Position numbers and translations under genes: made by a program. Below, in pieces: positions 35,116 to 43,286 of a stretch of DNA of 48,917 nucleotides (within the stretch, counting starts at the first letter, position 1; each line of letters opens with the position of its first letter). The stretch lies in contig JAEWQF010000006.1 of assembly GCA_023399295.1 (NCBI GenBank), positions 1-48,917 of the forward strand, in the 5' to 3' direction. The stretch is from Bacteroidota bacterium (GTDB lineage Bacteria > Bacteroidota > Bacteroidia > Bacteroidales > Dysgonomonadaceae). A model generated the notes under the pieces. That model saw nothing but the letters and a program-made list of their open reading frames with translations, was not told the DNA's origin and did not search any database.

Positions 35116-35733
35116 TCAACGCAGCTGTGGCATCACAAGCTGTTCGGTGATCTGTATATCCCGGTAACCCATCTCTGTCAGCAACGAACGAATGGCCATT
35201 TTGGCATGTCGTGTCGATTCCTCCAGGATCCCCTGATCGAGGGCATCGTGCACCATCACCTGCTTTTCACGAATCAATGCCTCGTTGTAATCAGCAATGC
35301 GAATGGGATTGAATGCGTTGTCACTTTCATTGAATACCTCAATTGAGTTTTCATCGATCACAGTTTCCAGAATGCGAGGCTTGGGGAGTGTCACCAGTAT
35401 GGTGCTGTCATTCTGGGGCTCCACAGTGATCCGGTCGAAATCGACTCCCGCCTTGATGTAGCCCTGATACTTGATTAGAAAGAACTTGTCGGTAAGTGGC
35501 ACATTCAGATTCAGAATCTTCATGTAATCCTTGTAACTGATCACACCGGTGTAGCTGTGTTTTACCAGTGCCAGTTCCTGAAGATAGGTGATACGGCTCA
35601 TCACCGCAGAGCTGTCATAGCCTCTCCCTTTTTTCTGATTGGCAGTGCTCGTCCAGAGCAGGAATGCCAGAATCAGGGTGGTGAGGAAGAAGAACAGGGT
35701 TGAAACAGATATTTTTCCAGCGGAACGTACCAC
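35116..35733 (-). CDS. DUF4230 domain protein, membrane-anchored
   Basis: 205 residues from the GTG at 35733 (VVRSAGKISVSTLFFF). The frame is open to 35874, but those 47 codons cover a promoter box at 35768-35775 and encode an unlikely Cys/Lys-rich leader, so the GTG is preferred. One membrane segment near residues 10-30 (VSTLFFFLTTLILAFLLW) anchors a periplasmic domain: LQELALVKHSYTGVISYKD, FFLIKYQGYIKAGVDFDRI, ILVTLPKPRILETVIDENSIEV and MAIRSLLTEMGYRDIQI, the layout of DUF4230. Function unknown. It is divergent from the sigma-factor gene across a 465-base gap and may share a transcript with the downstream membrane protein. Confidence 0.8.
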   Translation of the reverse strand: MVRSAGKISVSTLFFFLTTLILAFLLWTSTANQKKGRGYDSSAVMSRITYLQELALVKHSYTGVISYKDYMKILNLNVPLTDKFFLIKYQGYIKAGVDFDRITVEPQNDSTILVTLPKPRILETVIDENSIEVFNESDNAFNPIRIADYNEALIREKQVMVHDALDQGILEESTRHAKMAIRSLLTEMGYRDIQITEQLVMPQLR

Positions 35734-35767
35734 AATGGTTCTTTGATTTTCTGAATGACTCAATGGA

Positions 35768-35775
35768 CAAATATA
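35768..35775 (-). promoter_or_regulatory. Putative -7 box for the DUF4230 gene
   Basis: TATATTTG on the minus strand, exact TAnnTTTG match. The expected transcript start near 35761 lies downstream of the first in-frame ATG (35874) and supports the GTG start at 35733. Confidence 0.55.
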
Positions 35776-35979
35776 CAGTTTTTTGTAACACTTCCAACAC
35801 ACTGACAACAATAATATTTTTAAGATTGGAACCATTTGAAACAATCTGATTTTAGCTGACAGTAACTTTGCCAATAATTGCCGGGAAGTCTGGTAACTTC
35901 AGCAGATAATTGCCACTCCCGACAGGTTCATGGAACGATTGCCTCAGACTATTCACGAATGACTTCACTTTCCAATGAT

Positions 35980-36013
35980 TCACCCCGGATGCGATCGATC
36001 GCATCCGGGGTGA
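35980..36013. repeat. Perfect 34-bp palindrome
   Basis: Two 17-base arms, TCACCCCGGATGCGATC (35980-35996) and its exact reverse complement (35997-36013), meet with no loop; the centre reads GATCGATC. GC-rich in an AT-rich gap. There is no T run on either side, so it is not a standard terminator. No second copy was noticed in the window. Confidence 0.95.
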
Positions 36014-36125
36014 TTGATGAGATTCAAAAAAAGTGTCTCTTACCATTTAACACACCCGCAATTTTTTTAAGATTGTTACGAAACAATGAACAATACTCGA
36101 CAAGCCGGTTAATTCCTTCTGAAAA

Positions 36126-36157
36126 TTTGTCCACAAAGGAAAAATTATGTTTATTTG
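36126..36157 (+). promoter_or_regulatory. Candidate promoter of the first ECF sigma gene
   Basis: TTTG (36126-36129), a 20-base spacer, then TTTATTTG (36150-36157), one mismatch to TAnnTTTG. The transcript would start near 36164, about 35 bases before the ATG. Confidence 0.45.
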
Positions 36158-36198
36158 TTCTCTTACAACAGCGCAGTAGATCGAATAAAAATATATGA

Positions 36199-36750
36199 AT
36201 GGGTTCAATCGAAACACATTGGGAAAAATTCCTGGAGAAGGGAGATGAACCCTCATTTTCTCATATCTACAATCAGCTTGTGGATAATCTCTTTTCCTAT
36301 GGGATCAGCCTTGGTTTTGAGAGGGAAACATGCAAGGATGCCATTCAGGATACCTTCTACAAACTGTATATCTCACGAAACAGCCTCAGGCACGTGGAAA
36401 ATATAACGGCCTACCTGTTCAAATCGTACAAGCATCGTTTGATTGATATCGCTGAGAAAAACGCAAAAAGGGAAACCATCGACCACACGTCAGAACCTTT
36501 TATCTGCAAGGTAACCATCCTGGATGACCTCATCGACAAGGAAACAAACGAGATGGTCAGGAAAAAAGTAACCTCCTTACTCAGTAGCCTCACTGTGACA
36601 CAACAGGAGGTGGTTTATCTGAAATACATGATCGGGTTGCAACACAGGGAGATCGCCGAGATGCTCCATATCCAGGAAGAATCAGCCAGAAAACTACTCT
36701 ACAGGGCCATGGAGAAGCTGCGGGATAATGTTAAATTTTTATTTTTTTAG
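36199..36750 (+). CDS. RNA polymerase ECF sigma-70 factor (Bacteroidetes PUL type)
   Basis: 183 residues. Sigma region 2 (~25-90): GISLGFERETCKDAIQDTFYKLYISRN followed by NITAYLFKSYKHRLIDI. Region 4 (~125-178): SSLTVTQQEVVYLKYMIGLQHREIAEML with the helix-turn-helix and SARKLLYRAMEKLRD. This is the FecI-like group that drives SusC/D loci in Bacteroidetes. fecR starts 26 bases later, then susC with an STN domain, so the sigma should be held by FecR and released when SusC binds ligand. ECF promoter motifs vary; a shared element upstream of both susC genes in this window is a candidate target or leader. Confidence 0.93.
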   Translation: MGSIETHWEKFLEKGDEPSFSHIYNQLVDNLFSYGISLGFERETCKDAIQDTFYKLYISRNSLRHVENITAYLFKSYKHRLIDIAEKNAKRETIDHTSEPFICKVTILDDLIDKETNEMVRKKVTSLLSSLTVTQQEVVYLKYMIGLQHREIAEMLHIQEESARKLLYRAMEKLRDNVKFLFF

Positions 36751-36776
36751 TGTTTTATGTCCACAGAAAATAAGTA

Positions 36777-38006
36777 GTGCCGTCACTACATAAAGGCATT
36801 ACGGTGGACGACAACAACAAGACAACAGATAGTGGGGATATTTTCCTTCAAGATGAGGAGTTTATCAGATGGAGACTCTTTCGGACGAAAGAAGCGGAAG
36901 AACACTGGACAAAATACAGAGCAGCACATCCGCAACTGGAAGAGGCTTTACAGGAGGCGATTACCTATTTCGACAGGGTAAAAATCAACCATTACAACCT
37001 TTCCAGTCGAGAGAAGGATGATATGTATAAGATGATCCTGAAGAATATCATTCGCCACAAGAAACGTCGTCTCACTACTCGAATAGCATCAATTGCCGCT
37101 GTTTCATTGGTTGCACTCTTGTCTACCCTTTTTGTTCTCCAGATGCGGAACGAGAACCTACAAAACAGGCTCGAGGACAATGAGATGATCGTGGGACAGA
37201 CACTTCCAGAAGAGGAGATTTATCTCATTACCGGCAACAAAAAAACACAATTGTCGCAAAACGCACACATTGCACTGACTGAAGACGGGAAAGCCACCAT
37301 TACAGACAATTCCGAAACGAAAAAAGAATTGTTGCTTGCGCGCACCGAACTCAACAGACTGGTTGTACCTTACGGTAAAAGGACAAATCTGACACTTTCC
37401 GACGGTTCGCAGGTATGGTTGAATTCCGGCACACAACTTGATTTTCCATCTGCGTTCAGTGGAAAGAGCCGCGAAATACATGTGGATGGAGAAATCTTCA
37501 TCGATGTGGTTCCTAACCTGCAGATGCCATTTATCGTACATGCCCAGGAGATGCAGATACGTGTGCTCGGCACCAGTTTCAATGTCTCGGCATACCGCGA
37601 CGACATCAAAAAGACCGTCGTACTGGTGGAGGGAAAGGTAAAAGTGCAGCGGGGAACGACACAGTTGGCAGAATTGTTACCCAATGAGAAAATTGATGTG
37701 ACAGAGAATCACATGCTGAAAGAGACCGTCAACACATCGGAATATGTTAGCTGGAAAAAAGGGATACTGGAATTCAACGGAACACCCATGTCGGAGATAC
37801 TAAAAAAAATTGGTCGTTACTACAATGTGCAGTTTGAGGAAACACCGGCGATTCATCTTAACCATCAGACATTTTCGGGAAAATTGTTTCTGTCAAACAA
37901 TCTGGATAGCGTGATGACATCGGTTTCCAAACTTTCCTCAACCACATATCGCAGAGAAAACAACATGATTACTATTGGTGAAAAAAAACAGATGCCTATG
38001 GAGTAA
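36777..38006 (+). CDS. FecR-type anti-sigma factor (FecR + DUF4974)
   Basis: 409 residues from a GTG at 36777; another GTG at 36804 (giving MDDNNKTT) is preceded by AAAGG and is an equally good start. N-terminal cytosolic sigma-binding part (~1-90, FIRWRLFRTKEAEEHWTKY), a membrane segment ASIAAVSLVALLSTLFVLQM (~105-125), a periplasmic FecR domain (~195-305: LVVPYGKRTNLTLSDGSQVWLNSGTQL, REIHVDGEIFIDV, VLGTSFNVSAYRDD, VLVEGKVKV) and a C-terminal DUF4974 domain (~325-405: ILEFNGTPMSEILKKIGRYYNVQFEE). It carries the signal from SusC across the inner membrane to the sigma factor. Confidence 0.93.
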   Translation: MPSLHKGITVDDNNKTTDSGDIFLQDEEFIRWRLFRTKEAEEHWTKYRAAHPQLEEALQEAITYFDRVKINHYNLSSREKDDMYKMILKNIIRHKKRRLTTRIASIAAVSLVALLSTLFVLQMRNENLQNRLEDNEMIVGQTLPEEEIYLITGNKKTQLSQNAHIALTEDGKATITDNSETKKELLLARTELNRLVVPYGKRTNLTLSDGSQVWLNSGTQLDFPSAFSGKSREIHVDGEIFIDVVPNLQMPFIVHAQEMQIRVLGTSFNVSAYRDDIKKTVVLVEGKVKVQRGTTQLAELLPNEKIDVTENHMLKETVNTSEYVSWKKGILEFNGTPMSEILKKIGRYYNVQFEETPAIHLNHQTFSGKLFLSNNLDSVMTSVSKLSSTTYRRENNMITIGEKKQMPME

Positions 38007-38056
38007 ATAACCTGGAAGCAGAAAAAGATCGGACAATGGTGGCACATTACCCGATC
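37992..38056 (+). promoter_or_regulatory. Shared leader element upstream of susC, copy 1
   Basis: The 9-mer ATGCCTATG (37992-38000, inside the fecR 3' end), 26 bases later a hairpin with stem GATCGG (38027-38032) / CCGATC (38051-38056) and an 18-base loop containing GGTGGCAC, then 59 bases to the susC ATG. The same order and spacing recur before the second susC at 48723-48787. It could be an ECF promoter, an RNA leader, or both. Confidence 0.5.
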
Positions 38057-38115
38057 AGATGAAAATTAATTTACAAATAATCCTAAATCACGTAAACTAA
38101 ATTCAAAACAAATGT

Positions 38116-41100
38116 ATGGAAGAAATTATTAAATCTAAACAAATTGCAACTAAAAAATGCAATCTAAGTTTAAAAATCATGAAGATATCAGTTATACTGT
38201 TATTCATTTGCATTTTTAGCCTATCAGCCGAGAACGTATATACACAGCAGAAAGAACTCTCTCTCGATCTGAAAAACGTGCGTATCACCAAAGCGATCAC
38301 AGAAATTGAAAAAACAAGCGATTATGTATTTCTGATCACGGATGAAGCAAAAAGAGAACTCAACAAGAGAACCACTGTGCATGCTGACAAAGAAAGCATT
38401 CATGCGATACTGGAAACCATCTTGAAAGGTACAAACCTGGGATACAGTGTAGTGGAAAGGCAGGTATCACTTTATAAAGAGAGTGAATTGAAAGCTCCGG
38501 AGCGATCTGTGACTGTGATTGAAGAGGTGGCGGCGCAGAAAAAAGAGATCACCGGCAGGGTAATCGATAAGGATGGGCTGCCCGTCATCGGGGCCAATGT
38601 ACTGGAAGTTGGCACCACCAACGGAACAGTAACCGATGTGGAAGGGTATTTCACCCTACAGGTGGATGAGAATGCCCTCTTGCATATTTCCTTCATCGGT
38701 TATCTTTCACAAGAAACCGAGACAACAGGTAGAAGCAGTTTTGCAATCACCTTGCTGGAAGATACGCAATCACTCGATGAGCTGGTTGTGATTGGTTACG
38801 GCAGCATGACCCGCAAGGATGTGACCAGCTCGATTACTACCGTAAGTGCTGAGAAGTTGAATGTAGGCGTCTTTACCGATCCGGCACAGTTGCTGCAGGG
38901 GAAGGTGCCGGGACTGATCATCACCCAGAGCAGCAATCCCAACGGATCACCCTCCATCACACTGCGCGGTGCATCCACCTTTCGCAGCGGTGCAGCGCAG
39001 GAACCCTATTATGTGGTAGACGGTATCCCGGGCGTGTCGCTGGCACTGGTCTCTCCCGATGACATTGAAAGCATCGACGTGTTACGTGATGCCACCGCCA
39101 CGGCCATTTACGGATCGAAGGCTGCCAATGGTGTGATCATCATCAACACCAAAAAAGGACGTGAGGGTCATCCCAACATCAATTACAGTGCCTATGTGGC
39201 AACGGATGATATTCTGAAAAACTGGGATGTGATGGATGGCGCACAGCTGCGTCGCTATGCCAGCCAAAACAACATCACCCTGATCAATGACCTGGGGGCA
39301 AATAGTGACTGGCAAAATGAGGTACAGCGCACCGGCCTGAGTCACAACCACAATGTCTCCATCAGTGGCGGTTCGGAGAAAGTATCCTACAACTCCAGCA
39401 TCAACTACATGAAGCGGGAGGGAGTCATCAAGGGTACCGAGATGGATCGTCTCATTGGCCGTGCCTTTCTGGAAGCCAAGGCAATGAACGACCGCCTGAC
39501 CCTTTCGTTCAATGTCAACTCAAGCGTCACCAACCGACAGAGTGTACCATTTGCAACCCAGGGACAAAGTGTGCTGGACGCCATGAGCTACTATTCACCC
39601 CTCGTACCCGTCAGAGAGGAAGATGGATCCTGGTATGAAAACAGCGGCATATCCCAGAACTACAACCCTGTGGCACTGATCAACGAGAACATGTATGATA
39701 CCGAGAACAAACAGGTACAGGGCAATGCCAAAGCAACACTCGACATCACCCAGGCGCTCAAGTTCAACCTGAGTCTGGCATATCAAAATGAACAGTATAT
39801 TTTCAGCAATTACAACACCACCCAGTCGCTGGTCGCTTTGGGTATGAGCGGCAGAGCCGATCGTTCCACAGTGAGCAACAAGAAAAAAGTACTGGAGAGT
39901 TATTTCAACTACGACCGCACCTTCAACGACAGCCACAAGCTGGGTCTGATGGCCGGATACTCCTGGGAGGAGAGCAACGACAACGATGGGTTCAAGCTGA
40001 CCACCTACAACTTCTACGACGATGCCCTCACCTATTACAACCTGGGCATGGGAAACAATGTCGACCTCAACGGACTGGGACTGGGCGACGGTCGTTACAT
40101 GCTCTCCACACTGAGAATGATCTCCCTCTACGGTCGCGCCAACTATTCATTCAACAGCAAATACATGCTGCAGGCTACGATACGCCGCGACGGCTCTTCC
40201 GCTTTTGGCGAGAACAACCGCTGGGCGACCTTCCCTTCCGCCTCCATGGCATGGCGCTTGTCGGAAGAGAACTTCATCAAGAACATGAATCTGTTCGACG
40301 ACCTGAAGCTGCGCGTGGGTTACGGTGTGAGCGGAAACTCACTCGGTTTTGATGTCTTCACCGCCACACAGGTCTACGGTGCCACCGGTTGGTTTGAGCA
40401 TGTGACTCCATCTGGTGAAACGGTGCTGGTACACACGCTCGGGCCCACCCGCAATGCCAATCCCGACTTGAAATGGGAACGTACCGGCATGTTCAACGTG
40501 GGGCTCGATTTCTCCTTCTTCAATAACCGCCTCAACGGTACCGTCGAATATTACGACAAACGGACCAGGGATCTGATTGCCGACTATCAGGTATCGACCA
40601 CCCGATACCCCTTCAACTGGCTTACAGCCAACGTGGGAGAGGTAAGCAACAAGGGTGTCGAACTGAGTTTGAATGCCATCCCGGTACAAACAGGCAACTT
40701 CAGCTGGGAGACCTCACTCAATCTGTCACACAACAAGAACAGGGTGGAGAAACTCTCCAACGACACTTACTCGGTGGACTATTTCGACCGGGCCAACCTC
40801 GATGCCGCCGGATTCTCAACCGCCAACCAACAAAGGGTGATGGAAGGTTATCCCATCGGGCAGTTTTATACCTGGGAATGGGCCGGTTACAACGAGGGCG
40901 TATCCCACTTTTACGTGTATGGTGAAGGAAGCTTGAAAGATATCTATGGCGATGATTTTGCCTCAAAAGCAAGCAAACAGGCTGATGGCAGGTACAAGGA
41001 CAACCAGACCGGGGAGCTTGTCACCACATCCAAACCGCTCTATGACGACCGTACCGCAACCGGGTCGGCACAACCCATACTGACACTGGGCTGGAATAAC

Positions 41101-41529
41101 TCAATGACCTACCGCAACTGGAGCCTGACCGCCTTCTTCCAGGGTGTCATCGGGAACAAGATCATGAACGGCACCCGTGCCTATCTGAGCAACTACGCCA
41201 GTGTGGGCAACGGCAAGAATGTGCTGGCTTCCATGTTTGAGGATAACCTGGCTACCGACTTCAACTCACATGCTCCCTCCGACCGTTATCTTGAAAGAGG
41301 CGATTACCTGCGACTCTCGGCTTTGACACTGGGTTACAACTTCGGAACGATCAACCAATCCATCAAGGGGCTGCGTCTGTTTGTAACCTGCAACAACCTG
41401 TTGACCCTCACCGGCTACAAGGGTATCGATCCTGAGATGAGTCTCGGTGGCATGGAACCGGGCATCGACAATCGTCAGACTTACCCCCGTACCCGTACCC
41501 TCCTGCTGGGAGTAAATGTTAATTTCTAA
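38116..41529 (+). CDS. SusC-type TonB-dependent receptor with STN signalling domain
   Basis: 1137 residues. A ~20-residue polar lead precedes the signal peptide core (MKISVILLFICIFSLSAENVYTQ), so ATG codon 22 is an alternative start. Then an STN domain (~48-115: LSLDLKNVRITKAITEIEKTSDYVF...LEGTNLGYSV-like LKGTNLGYSV), a carboxypeptidase-regulatory-like domain (~140-215: ITGRVIDKDGLPVIGANVLEVGTTNG), the SusC hinge DELVVIGYGSMTRKDVT, the plug (TLRGASTFRSG, YYVVDGIPG, IYGSKAANGVIIINTKKG) and a barrel ending in LLGVNVNF. The STN domain marks a receptor that signals to FecR. With SusD it imports an oligosaccharide, presumably mannose-containing given the GH92 gene. Confidence 0.95.
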   Translation: MEEIIKSKQIATKKCNLSLKIMKISVILLFICIFSLSAENVYTQQKELSLDLKNVRITKAITEIEKTSDYVFLITDEAKRELNKRTTVHADKESIHAILETILKGTNLGYSVVERQVSLYKESELKAPERSVTVIEEVAAQKKEITGRVIDKDGLPVIGANVLEVGTTNGTVTDVEGYFTLQVDENALLHISFIGYLSQETETTGRSSFAITLLEDTQSLDELVVIGYGSMTRKDVTSSITTVSAEKLNVGVFTDPAQLLQGKVPGLIITQSSNPNGSPSITLRGASTFRSGAAQEPYYVVDGIPGVSLALVSPDDIESIDVLRDATATAIYGSKAANGVIIINTKKGREGHPNINYSAYVATDDILKNWDVMDGAQLRRYASQNNITLINDLGANSDWQNEVQRTGLSHNHNVSISGGSEKVSYNSSINYMKREGVIKGTEMDRLIGRAFLEAKAMNDRLTLSFNVNSSVTNRQSVPFATQGQSVLDAMSYYSPLVPVREEDGSWYENSGISQNYNPVALINENMYDTENKQVQGNAKATLDITQALKFNLSLAYQNEQYIFSNYNTTQSLVALGMSGRADRSTVSNKKKVLESYFNYDRTFNDSHKLGLMAGYSWEESNDNDGFKLTTYNFYDDALTYYNLGMGNNVDLNGLGLGDGRYMLSTLRMISLYGRANYSFNSKYMLQATIRRDGSSAFGENNRWATFPSASMAWRLSEENFIKNMNLFDDLKLRVGYGVSGNSLGFDVFTATQVYGATGWFEHVTPSGETVLVHTLGPTRNANPDLKWERTGMFNVGLDFSFFNNRLNGTVEYYDKRTRDLIADYQVSTTRYPFNWLTANVGEVSNKGVELSLNAIPVQTGNFSWETSLNLSHNKNRVEKLSNDTYSVDYFDRANLDAAGFSTANQQRVMEGYPIGQFYTWEWAGYNEGVSHFYVYGEGSLKDIYGDDFASKASKQADGRYKDNQTGELVTTSKPLYDDRTATGSAQPILTLGWNNSMTYRNWSLTAFFQGVIGNKIMNGTRAYLSNYASVGNGKNVLASMFEDNLATDFNSHAPSDRYLERGDYLRLSALTLGYNFGTINQSIKGLRLFVTCNNLLTLTGYKGIDPEMSLGGMEPGIDNRQTYPRTRTLLLGVNVNF

Positions 41530-41542
41530 ACAATGCATCAAT

Positions 41543-43138
41543 ATGAAGTACAATCAGATCAAATATATGTTATCGGCAATGCTGCTCCTACTGGTTGCAA
41601 GCTGCACCGACCTGGAGGTGGACATCAAGTCGCAATACACCACCTTCCCCAACTCCGAGATTGCTGCTGAGGCTAAAACGGCCGATGTCTATTTTGCAAT
41701 GCGCGGCCCATTGTCGCGTGATTACCACCATGCACAAACACTCTCCTCCGATGAGGCCGTCGGCCTCTCCCTAAGCGGTGACTACTACGACAACGGACGC
41801 TATGCCCACATGGCGCTCCACTCCTGGACACCCGATGATGCCAACATTGGTTTCTTCGAATCGCTCACCAGCGGCATTACCAAGTGCAACAAGGCAATCA
41901 TCGAGCTGGGTGGTGAGGAAGCAACAGTGACAGCACCGGTACGTGCCGTGCGCGCCTACTACTTCTGGGTGCTGATGGACAACTATGGCGATACCCCTTT
42001 GTTAAATCGACTTCTGGAAGAAGATGAAGCCATCGATCGTTCTCCCCGTGCGGACGTTGCCAGATACATCGAATCGGAATTGCTGGCGGTACTTGAGTAT
42101 CTGCCCACCAATGTGGATCCCTCCACCTATGGAAAACCCACCCGCTATATGGCTGAAGCCCTGCTGGCCAAGCTTTACCTGAACTGGGCCCTGTACACCG
42201 CATCCGACGTGGCATCCTATACCCCCGCAATGAGCAACGAGAAGCTGAACGAGGTGGTGGCCATGTGCGACGCCATCATTGCATCGGGAAAATTCGACCT
42301 GAGTGACCCCTACCTCTCCAAGTTTTATCCAGAAAATGGGCCCCATATCAAGGACTTCATCTATGCGATGCCCTTCGACCGTCAGTCACAACAGGGAATG
42401 ACCTACGCACGCTTCTGGACTCACCGGGCCGGGAACAATGTCTTCTATGGTGTGAACCTGCCCAACAGCGTGGGTGGCAATTTCGCCTACAATCCCGAGT
42501 TTGCGGATAAGTTCTCTCTCGAGGGTGACGAACGCAACGAAACAATTCTGAGAGGTCCGCTCTATGTGCGTGACCCGGCTACCTACAAAGCCACCTCCAC
42601 TCCCTGGATGGTGGGTGGACAACAGGTGACACTCACCCGTGAGATTCAATTGAATGACTTGCCTACACTCGATGTGGGGAACGACCTGAAAGGACGTTCG
42701 CAGGGTTACCGCTCCATCAAGTTCTATATGGACCTGAAGACCACCAAGGACCAGGCCCGCAGTCAGAGCAACGACGTACCCATCTTCCGCTATGCCGACG
42801 TATTGCTGATGAAGGCGGAGGCAATCCTGCGGGGAGCAGCTGCCACAAAGGGCGACACACCTGCCTCGCTGATGAATCAGATCCGTTCTTATGTGAATGC
42901 CCCACAACTGTCGGGCACACCCACTCTGGATGATCTGCTGGATGAACGTGCCCGTGAGTTCGTGGATGAGAGCTGGCGTCGCAACGACCTGATCCGGTTC
43001 GGCAAGTTCGAAGATGACTGGGGTTTCAAGCATGTGGTGAACCCGAATGCCAAAACCCAGAAATTCCGCCGTATTTTTCCGATACCCACTTATGTGTTGA
43101 ATACCAACACCAACTGGAGTCAGAACAACGGGTATTGA
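41543..43138 (+). CDS. SusD-type surface glycan-binding lipoprotein
   Basis: 531 residues from ATG 41543 (MKYNQIKYMLSAM), 13 bases after the susC stop; an ATG at 41516 overlaps susC and has no signal function. Lipobox LLLVASC with Cys21. SusD/RagB features: SEIAAEAKTADVYFAMRG near the N-terminus, the TPR-like helical core (FESLTSGITKCNKAIIELGG, AVRAYYFWVLMDNYGDTPLLNRLLEEDEAIDRSPRADVARYIESEL, YMAEALLAKLYLNWALYT) and the C-terminal NDVPIFRYADVLLMKAEAILRGA...LDDLLDERAREFVDESWRRNDLIRFGKFED. It binds glycan at the cell surface and forms the lid of the SusC channel. Confidence 0.95.
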   Translation: MKYNQIKYMLSAMLLLLVASCTDLEVDIKSQYTTFPNSEIAAEAKTADVYFAMRGPLSRDYHHAQTLSSDEAVGLSLSGDYYDNGRYAHMALHSWTPDDANIGFFESLTSGITKCNKAIIELGGEEATVTAPVRAVRAYYFWVLMDNYGDTPLLNRLLEEDEAIDRSPRADVARYIESELLAVLEYLPTNVDPSTYGKPTRYMAEALLAKLYLNWALYTASDVASYTPAMSNEKLNEVVAMCDAIIASGKFDLSDPYLSKFYPENGPHIKDFIYAMPFDRQSQQGMTYARFWTHRAGNNVFYGVNLPNSVGGNFAYNPEFADKFSLEGDERNETILRGPLYVRDPATYKATSTPWMVGGQQVTLTREIQLNDLPTLDVGNDLKGRSQGYRSIKFYMDLKTTKDQARSQSNDVPIFRYADVLLMKAEAILRGAAATKGDTPASLMNQIRSYVNAPQLSGTPTLDDLLDERAREFVDESWRRNDLIRFGKFEDDWGFKHVVNPNAKTQKFRRIFPIPTYVLNTNTNWSQNNGY

Positions 43139-43198
43139 TGTTGTGCAGATGTGAGATGTTCTTTCTGATTTAAATTGAAGGGAAGATCATCATCCACA

Positions 43199-43243
43199 AG
43201 AGGCAGTTGAAAGTCTATTTCTCCAGTACTTTCAACTGCTTCT
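43199..43243 (+). terminator. Terminator or attenuator between susD and the GH92 gene
   Basis: Sixteen-bp stem (43199-43214 with 43228-43243; core GCAGTTGAAAGT / ACTTTCAACTGC, one G-T wobble), 13-base loop, then TTCACTTTTTTTG. It is placed so that part of the susCD transcript stops before the enzyme genes, or so that the enzymes use their own promoter (TATCTTTA at 43257-43264 is one mismatch from TAnnTTTG). Confidence 0.8.
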
Positions 43244-43286
43244 TTCACTTTTTTTGTATCTTTATCCTGAAAGCTGATAAACAACG

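Larger units (their letters stand above)
35776..36198. other. Gene-free divergent intergenic region at the boundary of the polysaccharide utilisation locus
   Basis: More than 400 bases between the DUF4230 promoter and the ECF sigma gene. Short open frames exist on both strands but are created largely by the palindrome at 35980-36013 (both read RMRSIASGV through it) and show no family likeness. Contents seen: the palindrome, a small ATTGTT/AACAAT hairpin around 36075, and a candidate promoter at 36126-36157. Nothing else is supported. Confidence 0.7.

Noticed and set aside
35980..36013. Palindrome as an insertion-sequence end or ordinary terminator
   Set aside because: No transposase or remnant and no target-site duplication pattern is seen nearby, and neither side has a T run.
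35852..36198. Short open frames on both strands around the palindrome
   Set aside because: Both owe part of their length to the palindrome itself and show no family likeness; no start context or promoter fits them.
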